Positions 18,764-29,365 are shown, numbered from the stretch's first letter. The stretch is 64,000 bases of DNA from Pseudacidovorax sp. RU35E (GCF_900156165.1 NZ_FTMY01000007.1:1-64000); one strand, 5' to 3'. Notes: generated from the letters alone by a model not told the origin. Numbers and translations are program-made.

Positions 18764-20317
18764 TCAGGCCGCGGAAGAAGACGAGGTCATCGACTGGCCC
18801 TGGGACTGCGACTGCCCCTGGCCGTTCTGCGTCTGCGACTGGCTCTGGCCGTTCTTGCCGGCGAAACGGCGGTCGGGCTCCAGCACCCAGGTGTCCTTGG
18901 TGCCACCGCCCTGCGAGGAGTTGACGACCAACGAGCCTTCCTTGAGGGCCACGCGCGTGAGGCCGCCGGGCACCATCTGCACCTCCTTGGCCGACAGCAC
19001 GAAGGGCCGCAGGTCGATGTGGCGCGGCGCGATGCCGGCGTCGACGAAGGTGGGCGACGAGGACAGGCTCAGCGTGGGCTGGGCGATGTAGCCGTCGGGC
19101 TTGGCACGCACCACCTCGCGGAACTCGTCGATCTCGGCCTTGGTGGAGGCCGGGCCGATCAGCATGCCGTAGCCACCGGCGCCATGCACTTCCTTGACGA
19201 CCAGGTCTTCCATGTGCGCGAGCACGTAATCGAGGTCGGCCTTGTTGCGGCACATCCAGGTGGGCACGTTCTTCAGGATCGGCTGCTCGCCGAGATAGAA
19301 CTCCACCATCTTGGGCACATAGGGATAGATGGACTTGTCGTCGGCGATGCCGGTGCCCACCGCATTGCAGATGACCACATTGCCCGCCTTGTAGGCCCGC
19401 ATCAGGCCGGCGCAGCCCAGCGTGGAGTTGGGGCGGAAGACCTCGGGGTCGAGGAAGTCGTCGTCCACGCGGCGGTAGATCACGTCGACCCGGCGCGGGC
19501 CGCGCGTGGTGCGCATGTAGACGAAATCGTCCTTGACGAACAGGTCCTGGCCCTCGACCAGTTCCACGCCCATCTGCTGGGCCAGGAAGGCATGCTCGAA
19601 GTAGGCGCTGTTGTACATGCCGGGCGTGAGCACCACCACCGTCGGCTCGGCCGTGGCGGGCGGGGCGCTGGCGCGCAGCGTCTCCAGCAGCAGGTCGGGA
19701 TAGTGGGCGACGGGCGCCACACGGTTCTGCGCGAACAGCTCAGGGAAGAGCCGCATCATCATCTTGCGGTTCTCGAGCATGTAGCTCACGCCGCTGGGCA
19801 CGCGCAGGTTGTCCTCCAGCACGTAGTACTCGCCCTTGCCGCTGCTGTCGGGCGCGCGGACGATGTCGATGCCGGAGATGTTGGAATAGATGTTGTTGGG
19901 CACGTTCACGCCCATCATCTCGGGGCGGAACTGTGCGTTGCCCTGGATCTGCTCGGCCGGAACGATGCCGGCCTTGACGATCTCCTGGTCGTGGTAGATG
20001 TCATGGATGAAGCGGTTGAGCGCAGTGACGCGCTGCACCAGCCCTTTTTCCATCGACGCCCACTCGTCGGCCGGAATGATGCGCGGCAGCAGGTCGAAGG
20101 GGATGAGCCGCTCGGTGCCCGAGCCGTCCTCGTCCTTCGCGCCGTACACGGCAAAGGTGATGCCGACCCGGCGGAAGATCATCTCCGCCTCTTCACGGCG
20201 CGAAAGCATCACCTCGGGGGGTTGCTTCGCGAGCCATTGGTCGTATCGCTGGTAGTGCTGTCGGATCGCGGCCCCTTCATAGGGGAGCCGCTCATACATT
20301 TCATCGAACTTGTGCAT
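18764..20317 (-). CDS. Circularly permuted type 2 ATP-grasp protein with Gln/Ser-rich tail
   Basis: 517 residues from MHKFDEMYERLPYEGAAIR, ribosome site GGAGA about ten bases upstream (an earlier in-frame start is rejected). Family COG2308: blocks GITFAVYGAKDEDGSGTERL, IPFDLLPRIIPADEW, GMYNSAYFEHAFLAQQMGVE, LVEGQDLFVKDD, VHGAGGYGMLIGPAS. ATP-grasp enzymes join a carboxylate to an amine through an acyl-phosphate; the substrate here is unknown. The last 30 residues or so are a low-complexity Q/S/G run (GQSQSQTQNGQGQSQSQGQS) that the fused paralogue lacks. First gene of a two-gene unit with the alpha-E gene. Confidence 0.93.
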   Translation of the reverse strand: MHKFDEMYERLPYEGAAIRQHYQRYDQWLAKQPPEVMLSRREEAEMIFRRVGITFAVYGAKDEDGSGTERLIPFDLLPRIIPADEWASMEKGLVQRVTALNRFIHDIYHDQEIVKAGIVPAEQIQGNAQFRPEMMGVNVPNNIYSNISGIDIVRAPDSSGKGEYYVLEDNLRVPSGVSYMLENRKMMMRLFPELFAQNRVAPVAHYPDLLLETLRASAPPATAEPTVVVLTPGMYNSAYFEHAFLAQQMGVELVEGQDLFVKDDFVYMRTTRGPRRVDVIYRRVDDDFLDPEVFRPNSTLGCAGLMRAYKAGNVVICNAVGTGIADDKSIYPYVPKMVEFYLGEQPILKNVPTWMCRNKADLDYVLAHMEDLVVKEVHGAGGYGMLIGPASTKAEIDEFREVVRAKPDGYIAQPTLSLSSSPTFVDAGIAPRHIDLRPFVLSAKEVQMVPGGLTRVALKEGSLVVNSSQGGGTKDTWVLEPDRRFAGKNGQSQSQTQNGQGQSQSQGQSMTSSSSAA

Positions 20318-20392
20318 GGAACGACCAATCTCCTTGAGCCATAGCTTAGCAAGTTCAAGGCCATCTCCCGGGCCCGTCGCACGCAAAAGTTT

Positions 20393-22726
20393 TCATTCTT
20401 CGACCGTCGTCGCCGGCGGCCGGTGGTGCCAATAGCGGGCCGACTCCTGGCGTTCGCACCGGACGGCAGCCGGCTCGGCGCTGCGCCAGCGGGCGGCACC
20501 GCAGCGGGCGGACTCATGGAAAGCGATGCCTTCCGCGCCGAAGCGCGCCCGCACCTCGGGCGCCGGATGGCCATACGGGTTGCGCCAGCCGTTCTGGGCG
20601 ATGGCGACGCGCGGCCGCACTGCCCGCAGCCAGGACAGGCTGGACGAACTGCGGCTGCCATGGTGGCCCACCATCAGCAGGTCGGCCTGGAGTCCATCGC
20701 CGACGGCCTGCACGAGCTGCAGCTCCTGCGCCTGTTCCAGGTCCCCTGTCAGCAGCGCACTCGCTTGCCCATTGGAGATTCGCAGCACACAGGAATCGGC
20801 GTTGCGCTGGGCCAGCGGCTGAGCCGCCTCGGGTACGGGATGCAGCACCTCGAAGTCGACGCCCTCCCAGCGCCAGCGCAGGCCGCGTGCACAGGGCGCG
20901 CCGAACTCGGCCACCGCGGGATGGGCGGCACGCACCGACTCGGCACCGCCGGTATGGTCGGTGTCGCGGTGGCTCAGCAGCAGCCGGTCCAGCCGCAGGC
21001 CCAGGGCACGCAGCAACGGCACCAGCACGCGCTCGCCCGCGTCGCTGCGCGGACCGTAGCGCGGACCGGCGTCGAAGAGCAGCACATGGCCCGAAGTGCG
21101 CACGACGATCGCGCTGCCCTGCCCCACATCCGCCGCCAGCACCTCGAATTCGCCGGGCGCGATGGGCTCGGCCTTCCACATCAGCACCGGCAGCACGAGC
21201 GGCAAGCCGAGCAGCCGCCAGCGCCAGGGGCCGGGCATGACCAGCAACATGCCGCCCATCACGCCCGCCGCCGCAGCCCACAGCGGTGGCGCGGCCGCGC
21301 TGAAGGTCGCGCCGGGCAGCGTCGCCGCCCAGCCGAGCGCGCTTCGCAGCGCGTCCACCGCCCCGGCTGCCAGGTCCCAGCAGGCAGGCACCGCGATGCC
21401 CGCCATTGCGAGCGGCGTGACGACCAGCGTGACGACAGGGATCGCGACCAGGTTGGCCGCCAGCCCCACCACCGACACCTGCTGAAACAGCAGCAAGCCG
21501 AGCGGGGCCAGGGCGATGGTGACCACGCCCTGCTCCCGCAGCAGGCGCCGCAATGCCGCACCCCGCCCCGGGCTGGCCACACCCGGTCCGGCATCGGTGG
21601 CGAACAGCACGGCGACCGCCACGAAGCTGAGCCAGAAGCCCGCCTGCATCAGCCCCCATGGATCGATCGCCACCACCAGCGCGAAGACCACCAGCCACGC
21701 CACTGGCCAGGGCCAACGCCGGGCCGAGAGCCGCAGCAGGACGGCCTGCCCGAGCATCCACACCGTGCGCTGGGATGGCAGACCCCAGCCGCTGAAGGCG
21801 GCATACAGCGCCGCCAGCAGCACGCCGCCGACCAGCCCCGCATGCTGCGCAGGCCAGCGCAGCATCAACCACGCGCCGAGCCGCCAGAGACGGCCGATCA
21901 CAGCGGCGGCCAGCCACGCGAACATGGTCACGTGCAGGCCCGAGATGCTCATCAGGTGCGCGACGCCGGTCAGGCGGAAGACGGCCCAGTCCGCCGGCGC
22001 GATGGCTGACTGGTCGCCAGTGACCAGGGCCGCCACCACCCTTCCCGCGCTGCTGCTGCCGGTGCGTTCGAGGATGCGATCGCGCACCGATTCGCGCGCA
22101 CGCTCCAACGGCCATGCCCACCAAGACGGCCCGCTGAGCCGAACAGGAGCGGGCGCAGGCCGTACCGCGCCAGTCGCCTGGATGTCCTGCTCGAACAACC
22201 AGAGCTCGTAATCGAAGCCATGCGGATTGAGCGTCCCGTGCGGCGCGCGCAGCCGCACGGGCAGGCGCCACCGTTCGCCGACATGGAGGGGCAGCGGTGC
22301 CGCAACCGCCTCCGGCCAGAACAGGATGGCGCGGCCGGACAGGGGCGCGCCACCCGCCGGCGTGAATTCGAAGCGCAGACCGCCGTCGCGGCGCTGTGGC
22401 ATGCCCGTCACATGCCCGTCGAGGACGAGCTCCTGGCCTTCGAGGGCGGGTGGCAGCGCATCGGCCAGACGTTGGCCGGCGCGCCAGCCCGCTTGCGCAA
22501 AGCCGAGGGCTGCGCCTGCGGCCAGGGCGAGCAGCAGACCGGCACGACGCAACCGTGCATGCGGCAGGCCGGACAGCAGCCAGGCCGCCACGCCGAGAAG
22601 TGCAACTGCGACATAAGTGCGTCCGGGCCACAGCACCGGCTGCCGAAGCTGCAGCGCCACGCCGGCCACGGAGGCGGCCAGCGCCGCCATCGCGCCCTGC
22701 CAACCCATGCCCCGCCATGCACCCAT
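20393..22726 (-). CDS. comEC: ComEC/Rec2-type DNA uptake channel with metallo-beta-lactamase domain
   Basis: 777 residues from MGAWRGMGWQGAMAALAAS. It is predicted to form the inner-membrane channel for single-stranded DNA uptake in natural transformation. The order is an N-terminal DUF4131 region with membrane helices, then the competence domain with about eight helices (HLMSISGLHVTMFAWLAAAV near residue 255), then a C-terminal metallo-beta-lactamase-like domain (VLAADVGQGSAIVV, and the metal motif LLLSHRDTDHTGGAES). It lies between the two ATP-grasp/alpha-E sets and seems unrelated to them. The start is uncertain by a few codons. Confidence 0.92.
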   Translation of the reverse strand: MGAWRGMGWQGAMAALAASVAGVALQLRQPVLWPGRTYVAVALLGVAAWLLSGLPHARLRRAGLLLALAAGAALGFAQAGWRAGQRLADALPPALEGQELVLDGHVTGMPQRRDGGLRFEFTPAGGAPLSGRAILFWPEAVAAPLPLHVGERWRLPVRLRAPHGTLNPHGFDYELWLFEQDIQATGAVRPAPAPVRLSGPSWWAWPLERARESVRDRILERTGSSSAGRVVAALVTGDQSAIAPADWAVFRLTGVAHLMSISGLHVTMFAWLAAAVIGRLWRLGAWLMLRWPAQHAGLVGGVLLAALYAAFSGWGLPSQRTVWMLGQAVLLRLSARRWPWPVAWLVVFALVVAIDPWGLMQAGFWLSFVAVAVLFATDAGPGVASPGRGAALRRLLREQGVVTIALAPLGLLLFQQVSVVGLAANLVAIPVVTLVVTPLAMAGIAVPACWDLAAGAVDALRSALGWAATLPGATFSAAAPPLWAAAAGVMGGMLLVMPGPWRWRLLGLPLVLPVLMWKAEPIAPGEFEVLAADVGQGSAIVVRTSGHVLLFDAGPRYGPRSDAGERVLVPLLRALGLRLDRLLLSHRDTDHTGGAESVRAAHPAVAEFGAPCARGLRWRWEGVDFEVLHPVPEAAQPLAQRNADSCVLRISNGQASALLTGDLEQAQELQLVQAVGDGLQADLLMVGHHGSRSSSSLSWLRAVRPRVAIAQNGWRNPYGHPAPEVRARFGAEGIAFHESARCGAARWRSAEPAAVRCERQESARYWHHRPPATTVEE

Positions 22727-22919
22727 CACGGCACGCAGGCACCCTCGTGCGCGTACCGCCGCCCTGCCTGTCTTCAAGCCTTTTCTCTCCCTGAACGGCC
22801 CGCCGCATGGGGGTACCGATGGCGCAGTCCTTGCTTGCTTCTCGGCTAGCATGCGCCCCTCGGGCCCGTCATTGCTGCACGTGCGCCGCCACCAGAATAA
22901 GCCCAAACCTCCCAGCCAC

Positions 22920-25900
22920 ATGTCGATCCACGCCGCCCTCCACCACGTCACACGCTACAAGTACGACCGGCCCGTCCAGCTCGGTCCGCAGGTCGTGCGG
23001 CTGCGCCCCGCGCCGCATTGCCGCAGCAATGTGATCTCGTACTCGCTGCGCGTCGAGCCGGCCGAGCATTTCGTCAACTGGCAGCAGGATCCCTTCGCGA
23101 ACTACCAGGCACGGCTGGTCTTCCCGAAGAAGACGACCGAGTTCACCGTGACGGTGGACCTCGTGGTCGAGATGGCGGTCTACAACCCCTTCGACTTCTT
23201 CCTTGAGCCGCACGCGGAGACGGTGCCCTTCAAGTACACCCCGGCCCAGGCCGAGGAACTGGCGCCCTACCTCGTCACCGAGCCGGCCACGCCCCTGGTG
23301 GCGGCCTACCTCGAGAAGATCGACCGCAGCGAAAAGCGCACCATCGACTTCCTGGTGCAGATCAACCAGCAGGTGCAGCAGGACGTCAAGTACCTGATCC
23401 GCATGGAGCCCGGCGTGCAGACGCCGGAAGAGACGCTCGAGAAGGCCAGCGGCTCCTGCCGCGACTCCGGCTGGCTGCTGGTGCAACTGCTGCGCCACAT
23501 GGGCCTGGCGGCGCGCTTTGTGTCGGGCTACCTGATCCAGCTCACGCCCGACGTCAAGTCGCTCGACGGCCCGAGCGGCACCGAGGTCGACTTCACCGAT
23601 CTGCACGCGTGGTGCGAGGTCTATCTGCCCGGCGCCGGCTGGATCGGTCTGGACGCCACCTCCGGCCTGCTGGCCGGCGAAGGCCACATCCCGCTGGCCT
23701 GCACGCCCAGCCCCTCGAGCGCCGCGCCCATTGAAGGCCTGGTGGACGAGGCGGAGGTCGAGTTCGACCACGAGATGGTGGTCAGCCGCATCTACGAATC
23801 GCCGCGTGTCACCAAGCCCTACACCGACGACCAGTGGGCCGAAGTGCTGGCCTTGGGCGAGGCGGTCGATACCCGCCTGGCGGCCGGCGACGTGCGCCTG
23901 ACCATGGGCGGCGAGCCCACCTACGTGGCCAACAGCGATCGCGACGCCGCCGAATGGAACACCGACGCCCTGGGCCCCACCAAGCGCGGCTACGCCACCG
24001 AACTGGTCGACCGCCTGCGCGCCGAATATGGCCACGGCGGCTTCCTGCATTTCGGCCAGGGCAAGTGGTACCCGGGCGAACAGCTGCCCCGCTGGGCGCT
24101 GTCGATCTTCTGGCGGGCCGACGGCCAGCCGATTTGGCACAACCCCGCGCTCTTTGCCGACGAGCGCAAGCCTGCCAGCTACACCAGCGCAGATGCCGAG
24201 CGCTTCACCCGCACCCTGGCGGGCAAACTGGGCCTTTCGGAGCGCTTCATCCAGCCGGGCTACGAGGACGTCTACTACTACCTCTGGCGCGAGCGTCGGC
24301 TACCGGTCAACGTCGACCCCTTCGAGTCCAACCTCGACGACGAACTGGAGCGCGCCCGCCTGCGCCGCGTGTTCACGCAGAAGCTCGATGCCGTGATCGG
24401 CTACGTGCTGCCGCTTGAGCCCGCGTCCGATGCCACCGGCAGCCCGGCCCTGGCCGGCGCTGGCTGGAAGACCGGCCCGTGGTTCCTGCGGGACGACCGC
24501 ATGTACCTCATCCCCGGCGATTCGCCCATGGGCTACCGCCTGCCGCTGGATTCGCAGCCCTGGGTGACCAAGGGCGACTTTCCCTACCTGGTCGACCGCG
24601 ATCCCCACGGCCCACAGACGGCCCTGCCCCCGGCCGCCGAACTGCGGGCCCGCTATGCCGAAGCCTGGAGGCAGGGCGGCATGGGCGCCGCAGCCGGTGA
24701 CGTGGCCTATGTGCAAGGTACGCCGCGCAGCGCCAGTGCCAGTGCCACCGTGCGCCTGCAACCGCCGAGTGCGACCGGCGCGTCCGGCGGGGACGTGGCT
24801 CCCGGCGACGGCAGCGCCCGCCATGTGGCCGAAGGCGCCAACGTACGGTTTCCGAGCCGCGGCGAATCCGCCCACTGGATCACGCGCACCGCGTTGTGCG
24901 TGGAGGCGCGCGACCCGCGCCGCGCCAACGGCCCGGCCGCCGAGAAGGTCGGCAAGGCCTCTGGCGTGCTCTACATCTTCATGCCGCCCCTGGCCTTCCT
25001 GGAGGACTACCTCGACCTGCTCGCCGCTGTCGAGGCCACGGCCGAGGAGCTGGGCATGCAGATCGTGCTCGAAGGCTACCCGCCGCCGCGCGACGCCCGC
25101 CTGAAGATGCTGCAGGTCACCCCCGACCCGGGCGTGATCGAGGTCAACATCCACCCCGCGCACAACTGGGGCGAGCTGGTGCAGCACACCGAGTTCCTCT
25201 ACGACGCCGCCTTCCAGACGCGCCTGACGGCCGAGAAGTTCATGACCGACGGCCGCCACACCGGCACCGGCGGCGGCAACCACTTCGTGCTGGGCGGTGC
25301 CACCCCGGCCGACAGCCCTTTCCTACGCCGGCCCGAGCTGCTGGCCAGCCTGGTGCTGTACTGGCACAACCATCCGTCGCTGTCGTACCTGTTCTCGGGC
25401 ATGTTCATCGGCCCGACCAGCCAGGCGCCGCGCGTGGACGAGGCCCGCAACGACCAGCTCTACGAGTTGGAGATCGCCATCAAGGAGATCGTGCGCAACC
25501 GCGAACTCTATGGCCAGAGCATGCCGCCCTGGCTGGTGGACCGCACGCTGCGCAACATCCTGATCGACGTCACCGGCAACACGCACCGCAGCGAGTTCTG
25601 CATCGACAAGCTCTACTCGCCCGACGGCCCGACTGGCCGCCTGGGCCTGCTGGAGCTGCGCGCCTTCGAGATGCCGCCCCATGCCCGCATGAGCATCGTG
25701 CAGCAGTTGCTGCTGCGCGCCCTCATCGCCCGCTTCTGGGACACGCCCTACCAGGCGCCTGCCACCCGCTGGGGCACCGAGCTGCACGACCGCTTCCTGC
25801 TGCCGACCTTCGTCAAGATGGACTTCGACGACGTGATCGCCGAGATGCGCCAAGCCGGTTTCCCATTCCAGGCGGAATGGTTCGCGCCGCATTTCGAGTT

Positions 25901-26453
25901 CCGCTTCCCGCTGGTCGGCGAGGTGCAGGCCATGGGCGTCGAGCTGTCGCTGCGCAACGCGCTGGAGCCCTGGCACGTGATGGGCGAGCAGGGCGCGCCC
26001 GGCGGCACGGTGCGCTATGTCGACTCCTCGCTGGAGCGGGTGGAGGTGCGCGTCACCGGCCTCAACCAGAGCCGCTATGCCGTCACGGTCAACGGCAAGG
26101 TGCTGCCGCTGCAGCCCACCGGCGTGGCCGGCGAGTACGTGGCCGGCGTGCGCTACAAGGCCTGGAACCCGCCTTCGTCGCTGCACCCGACCATTCATCC
26201 GCATGCGCCGCTGACCTTCGACATCGTCGACACCTGGATGAAGCGCTCGCTGGGTGGCTGCCAGTACCACGTCGCCCACCCGGGCGGACGCAACTACACC
26301 ACCTTCCCGGTCAATGCCTACGAGGCCGAAAGCCGGCGCCTGGCGCGCTTCTCGCGCATGGGCCACACGCCCGGCATGCTGCGCACGCCGCCGGCCAACA
26401 TCGAGGTGGTGGGCAGCCGCGAATTCCCGTTCACGCTGGACCTGCGGCGATGA
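22920..26453 (+). CDS. Large transglutaminase-like protein with DUF2126
   Basis: 1177 residues starting MSIHAALHHVTRYKYDRPV, the usual N-terminus of this family. An N-terminal beta domain (residues 1-100) is followed by a transglutaminase-like core with an intact triad: Cys180 in SGSCRDSGWLLV, His229 in DLHAWCEVYLPG and Asp245 in GLDATSG. The rest (about 330-1170) is DUF2126 (COG4196), with a conserved tail ending HPGGRNYTTFPVNAYEAE. It is expected to be a cytosolic cysteine peptidase or cross-linker. It begins the cluster of transglutaminase, fused ATP-grasp/alpha-E and a second transglutaminase. Confidence 0.94.
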   Translation: MSIHAALHHVTRYKYDRPVQLGPQVVRLRPAPHCRSNVISYSLRVEPAEHFVNWQQDPFANYQARLVFPKKTTEFTVTVDLVVEMAVYNPFDFFLEPHAETVPFKYTPAQAEELAPYLVTEPATPLVAAYLEKIDRSEKRTIDFLVQINQQVQQDVKYLIRMEPGVQTPEETLEKASGSCRDSGWLLVQLLRHMGLAARFVSGYLIQLTPDVKSLDGPSGTEVDFTDLHAWCEVYLPGAGWIGLDATSGLLAGEGHIPLACTPSPSSAAPIEGLVDEAEVEFDHEMVVSRIYESPRVTKPYTDDQWAEVLALGEAVDTRLAAGDVRLTMGGEPTYVANSDRDAAEWNTDALGPTKRGYATELVDRLRAEYGHGGFLHFGQGKWYPGEQLPRWALSIFWRADGQPIWHNPALFADERKPASYTSADAERFTRTLAGKLGLSERFIQPGYEDVYYYLWRERRLPVNVDPFESNLDDELERARLRRVFTQKLDAVIGYVLPLEPASDATGSPALAGAGWKTGPWFLRDDRMYLIPGDSPMGYRLPLDSQPWVTKGDFPYLVDRDPHGPQTALPPAAELRARYAEAWRQGGMGAAAGDVAYVQGTPRSASASATVRLQPPSATGASGGDVAPGDGSARHVAEGANVRFPSRGESAHWITRTALCVEARDPRRANGPAAEKVGKASGVLYIFMPPLAFLEDYLDLLAAVEATAEELGMQIVLEGYPPPRDARLKMLQVTPDPGVIEVNIHPAHNWGELVQHTEFLYDAAFQTRLTAEKFMTDGRHTGTGGGNHFVLGGATPADSPFLRRPELLASLVLYWHNHPSLSYLFSGMFIGPTSQAPRVDEARNDQLYELEIAIKEIVRNRELYGQSMPPWLVDRTLRNILIDVTGNTHRSEFCIDKLYSPDGPTGRLGLLELRAFEMPPHARMSIVQQLLLRALIARFWDTPYQAPATRWGTELHDRFLLPTFVKMDFDDVIAEMRQAGFPFQAEWFAPHFEFRFPLVGEVQAMGVELSLRNALEPWHVMGEQGAPGGTVRYVDSSLERVEVRVTGLNQSRYAVTVNGKVLPLQPTGVAGEYVAGVRYKAWNPPSSLHPTIHPHAPLTFDIVDTWMKRSLGGCQYHVAHPGGRNYTTFPVNAYEAESRRLARFSRMGHTPGMLRTPPANIEVVGSREFPFTLDLRR

Positions 26454-26615
26454 CCGCAACGGCCGCAGCCTGGCCCCTGGGCAGCGCGCGCGGCCGTCGA
26501 CGTCACGACGCGGTGCAGCCCAACGCACCCCGCGTCGTGAAATCGTTCACGCTCCGGGTTGCGGGCATTGGCGGTCCACGGCCGCCTGTGAATCCAATGT
26601 GACAATCCGCCGGCT

Positions 26616-29363
26616 GTGGACCCGCTGAACGACTCCCTCTTCGACGCCCAGGGCCTGGAAACACCAGCCGCCTTCGCGGCCGCCTTGGCGCCCGCGGCCG
26701 AACCGGGCCACTTCGACGAGCTGCGCGGGCGCACCAGTCCGCTGCGTCCGCCCTCGGCCGCAGCGGCCGCCCCCACGGCGCCCGCACTCACCCTGGCAAC
26801 GGCCGAGGTTGCGGCGGACGACGAAGCCGAGGCGACCGACGCTGCCCCCACAGATCGCACGGAAGACGCCGAACCCCTGACACCGGCCTGGACCCAGTTC
26901 TTCGAGGAACTCGGTCCCGAGGGTTTTGCCGACCTTCCACGCCGCGCCCTCAGCCTGGAGCGGCAGATCCGCGACAACGGCGTCACCTACAACGTCTACG
27001 CCGACACCGATGGCCCGCAGCGGCCCTGGTCGCTGGATCTGTTTCCACTGATCGTGCCGCCCGGCAGTTGGGCGCAGATCGAAACGGGCGTGCTTCAGCG
27101 CGTGCGCATCCTCGACCGGGTGATGGCCGACGTCTACGGCCCGCAGACCCTGCTGCAAGAGGGCCTGCTGCCCGCCGCGCTGGTGCGGGGCCATCCTGGC
27201 TATCTGCGCCAGATGCATGGGGTCAAACCGCCTGGCGACACCTGGCTGCGCATCGCCGCCTTCGACCTGGCCCGCGGGCCGGACGGCAACTGGTGGGTCG
27301 TCTCCCAGCGCACCCAGGCGCCCTCTGGCCTTGGCTATCTGCTGGAGAACCGTCTGGCCGTGTCGCGGCAATTCCCGCAGGCCTTCGAGTCCCTGCAGGT
27401 GCAGCGCCTGGCCGCCACCTACACCGCCATGATGGAAGGGCTGCAGCGCATGTGTCCGGCGGGCTCACCCCCGCACATCGCGCTGCTCACGCCCGGCCCG
27501 TACAACGAAACCTACTTCGAGCACGCCTACCTGGCCCGATACCTCGGCGTGACGCTGGTGGAGGGCAACGACCTCACGGTGCGCGACGAGCGCCTCTATC
27601 TCAAGACGCTGCAGGGCCTGCGCCCGGTGCACGGCCTCATCAAGCGACTGGACGATCCCTTCCTCGATCCGCTGGAACTTCGTCCTGACTCCACGTTGGG
27701 CGTGCCCGGACTGCTCCAGGTAATCCGCGCCGGGAACCTGCTGATCGCCAACATGCCGGGCTCGGCCTTCCTCGAATCGCCCGCGCTGCTGGGGTTTCTT
27801 CCGGCGCTATCGCGGCGCCTGCTGGGCGAGGAACTGGCCCTGCCCGCCCTGCCCACCTGGTGGTGCGGCGAGCGGGCCGCCATGGAAGCCGCCCTTCCCC
27901 GTCTGGCCGAATGCGCGGTCAAGCCGACCTATCCCGGCTCGACCATCCATCCCAGCTTCGAGGCGGTGCTCGGCACCCAGCTTGACCAGCGCGCCCTGGA
28001 CGAATGGGCCGGCCGCATCATCCGCCAGAGCGATGCCCACACGGTACAGAGCTACCTGCCGCTGTCGCAGATGCCCACCTGGTCGCATGAACTGGGGCCC
28101 GGGCGCATCGCGCCAAAGGCCGTGATGTTGCGCGTCTTCGCCGTCAACGACGGTTCGCAGAGCTGGCGTGTGCTCCCTGGCGGTCTGGCCAGACTGGCCG
28201 GGCAGGATGCGCAGATCGCCTCGATGCAGCGCGGCGGCAGCAGCGCCGACGTGTGGGTCCAGACCGAGGGCGAGGTGGACCGCAGCACCCGCCTGGCGCC
28301 GCAGAGCACGCCCGCTTCGCTGCAGCGCCATCGTGCACCCGTCACCAGCCGCGCCGCCGAGAACATGTACTGGCTGGGCCGCTACACCGAACGCGCGGAA
28401 AACACGCTGCGTCTGGCGCGTCTCACGCTCGAGAACCTGTCCGGCGAGGACCAGTTCTCACGCCCGCTGGTGGCGTGGCTGCACGAGATGGCCCTGCGCA
28501 ATGCGCTGGTGCCTCGCGAGGTGCCGGGCCTGGCGCGCCAGCAGGAAGGCGCCCGTGCCGCCCAGAGCAGGCGGCTGTTCGAGCGCGCACTGATCGCCGA
28601 ACTCGGCCAGTCGCAGAACGGCCGCAGCGTGGGCTTCAACCTGCGCTGCCTGCGCGAGGCCGCGCAGGCCGTGCGCGAGCGCCTGTCGCAGGAGCACTGG
28701 AACCACATCGTGCGCGCCGAGGCCGACCTCGTGCGCCGCTGCCAGGAACAGGCCGGCGAAAGCGGCGAAGGCCGCTATGCCGTGGGCGCCACGCTGCGCA
28801 CGCTGGAGGCGACGAGCGCCGCGCTCGCGGCCATCACCGGCGCCCAGACCGACCGCATGACGCGCGACGACGCTTGGCGACTGCTGTCCATCGGTCGGCA
28901 CATCGAGCGACTGTCCTTCCTTGCCAGCGCGCTGGGGGCTGGCTTTGAACATGGCACGGTGCACGAGGCCAGCGGCTTCGAGGCGCTGGTGGGACTGTTC
29001 GACAGCACCATCACCTTCCATGCCCGCTATCAGCAGCGGCGCGACGTGGCCTCGCTCGTCGACCTGCTGGTGCAGGACGGCGACAACCCACGCTCGCTGG
29101 CCTGGGTCACGCACACGCTGCGCAAGCGCCTGGCCAAGCTGGCCGGCAGCGCGCCCGATCGGCTCACGGCCCTGTCGTACGAACTGCCCAATCCGGACGA
29201 GTGGGCGTTGGAGCGGCTGTGCGATCCGGCGCCGGCCGGGCAGTACGGCATGCTGATGCAGACGCTCGCACGCTGCGAGACGGCGGCCTATCACGTCTCC
29301 GACGCCATCGGTGTGCGCTACTTCACCCTCACCTTCGAGACCGTGCGGTCGGTGGGTGCCTGA
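26616..29363 (+). CDS. Fused circularly permuted ATP-grasp / alpha-E protein
   Basis: 915 residues with a GTG start. Residues 1-85 are Ala/Pro-rich and poorly conserved. Residues about 90-560 are the ATP-grasp half (GVTYNVYADTDGPQRPWSLD, YNETYFEHAYLARYLGVTLV, VEGNDLTVRDERLYLKT, VKPTYPGSTIHPSF). Residues about 575-910 are the alpha-E half (SRAAENMYWLGRYTERAENT, then SIGRHIERLSFLASALGAG). The two functions that are separate genes at 17773-20317 are here one polypeptide, strong evidence that they work in one complex. It ends 2 bases before the next transglutaminase gene. Confidence 0.94.
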   Translation: MDPLNDSLFDAQGLETPAAFAAALAPAAEPGHFDELRGRTSPLRPPSAAAAAPTAPALTLATAEVAADDEAEATDAAPTDRTEDAEPLTPAWTQFFEELGPEGFADLPRRALSLERQIRDNGVTYNVYADTDGPQRPWSLDLFPLIVPPGSWAQIETGVLQRVRILDRVMADVYGPQTLLQEGLLPAALVRGHPGYLRQMHGVKPPGDTWLRIAAFDLARGPDGNWWVVSQRTQAPSGLGYLLENRLAVSRQFPQAFESLQVQRLAATYTAMMEGLQRMCPAGSPPHIALLTPGPYNETYFEHAYLARYLGVTLVEGNDLTVRDERLYLKTLQGLRPVHGLIKRLDDPFLDPLELRPDSTLGVPGLLQVIRAGNLLIANMPGSAFLESPALLGFLPALSRRLLGEELALPALPTWWCGERAAMEAALPRLAECAVKPTYPGSTIHPSFEAVLGTQLDQRALDEWAGRIIRQSDAHTVQSYLPLSQMPTWSHELGPGRIAPKAVMLRVFAVNDGSQSWRVLPGGLARLAGQDAQIASMQRGGSSADVWVQTEGEVDRSTRLAPQSTPASLQRHRAPVTSRAAENMYWLGRYTERAENTLRLARLTLENLSGEDQFSRPLVAWLHEMALRNALVPREVPGLARQQEGARAAQSRRLFERALIAELGQSQNGRSVGFNLRCLREAAQAVRERLSQEHWNHIVRAEADLVRRCQEQAGESGEGRYAVGATLRTLEATSAALAAITGAQTDRMTRDDAWRLLSIGRHIERLSFLASALGAGFEHGTVHEASGFEALVGLFDSTITFHARYQQRRDVASLVDLLVQDGDNPRSLAWVTHTLRKRLAKLAGSAPDRLTALSYELPNPDEWALERLCDPAPAGQYGMLMQTLARCETAAYHVSDAIGVRYFTLTFETVRSVGA

Positions 29364-29365
29364 CC

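Noticed and set aside
20423-22009. 528-codon plus-strand frame opposite comEC
   Set aside because: Low-complexity Gln/Arg/Pro translation; the comEC frame shows transmembrane and metal-binding motifs.
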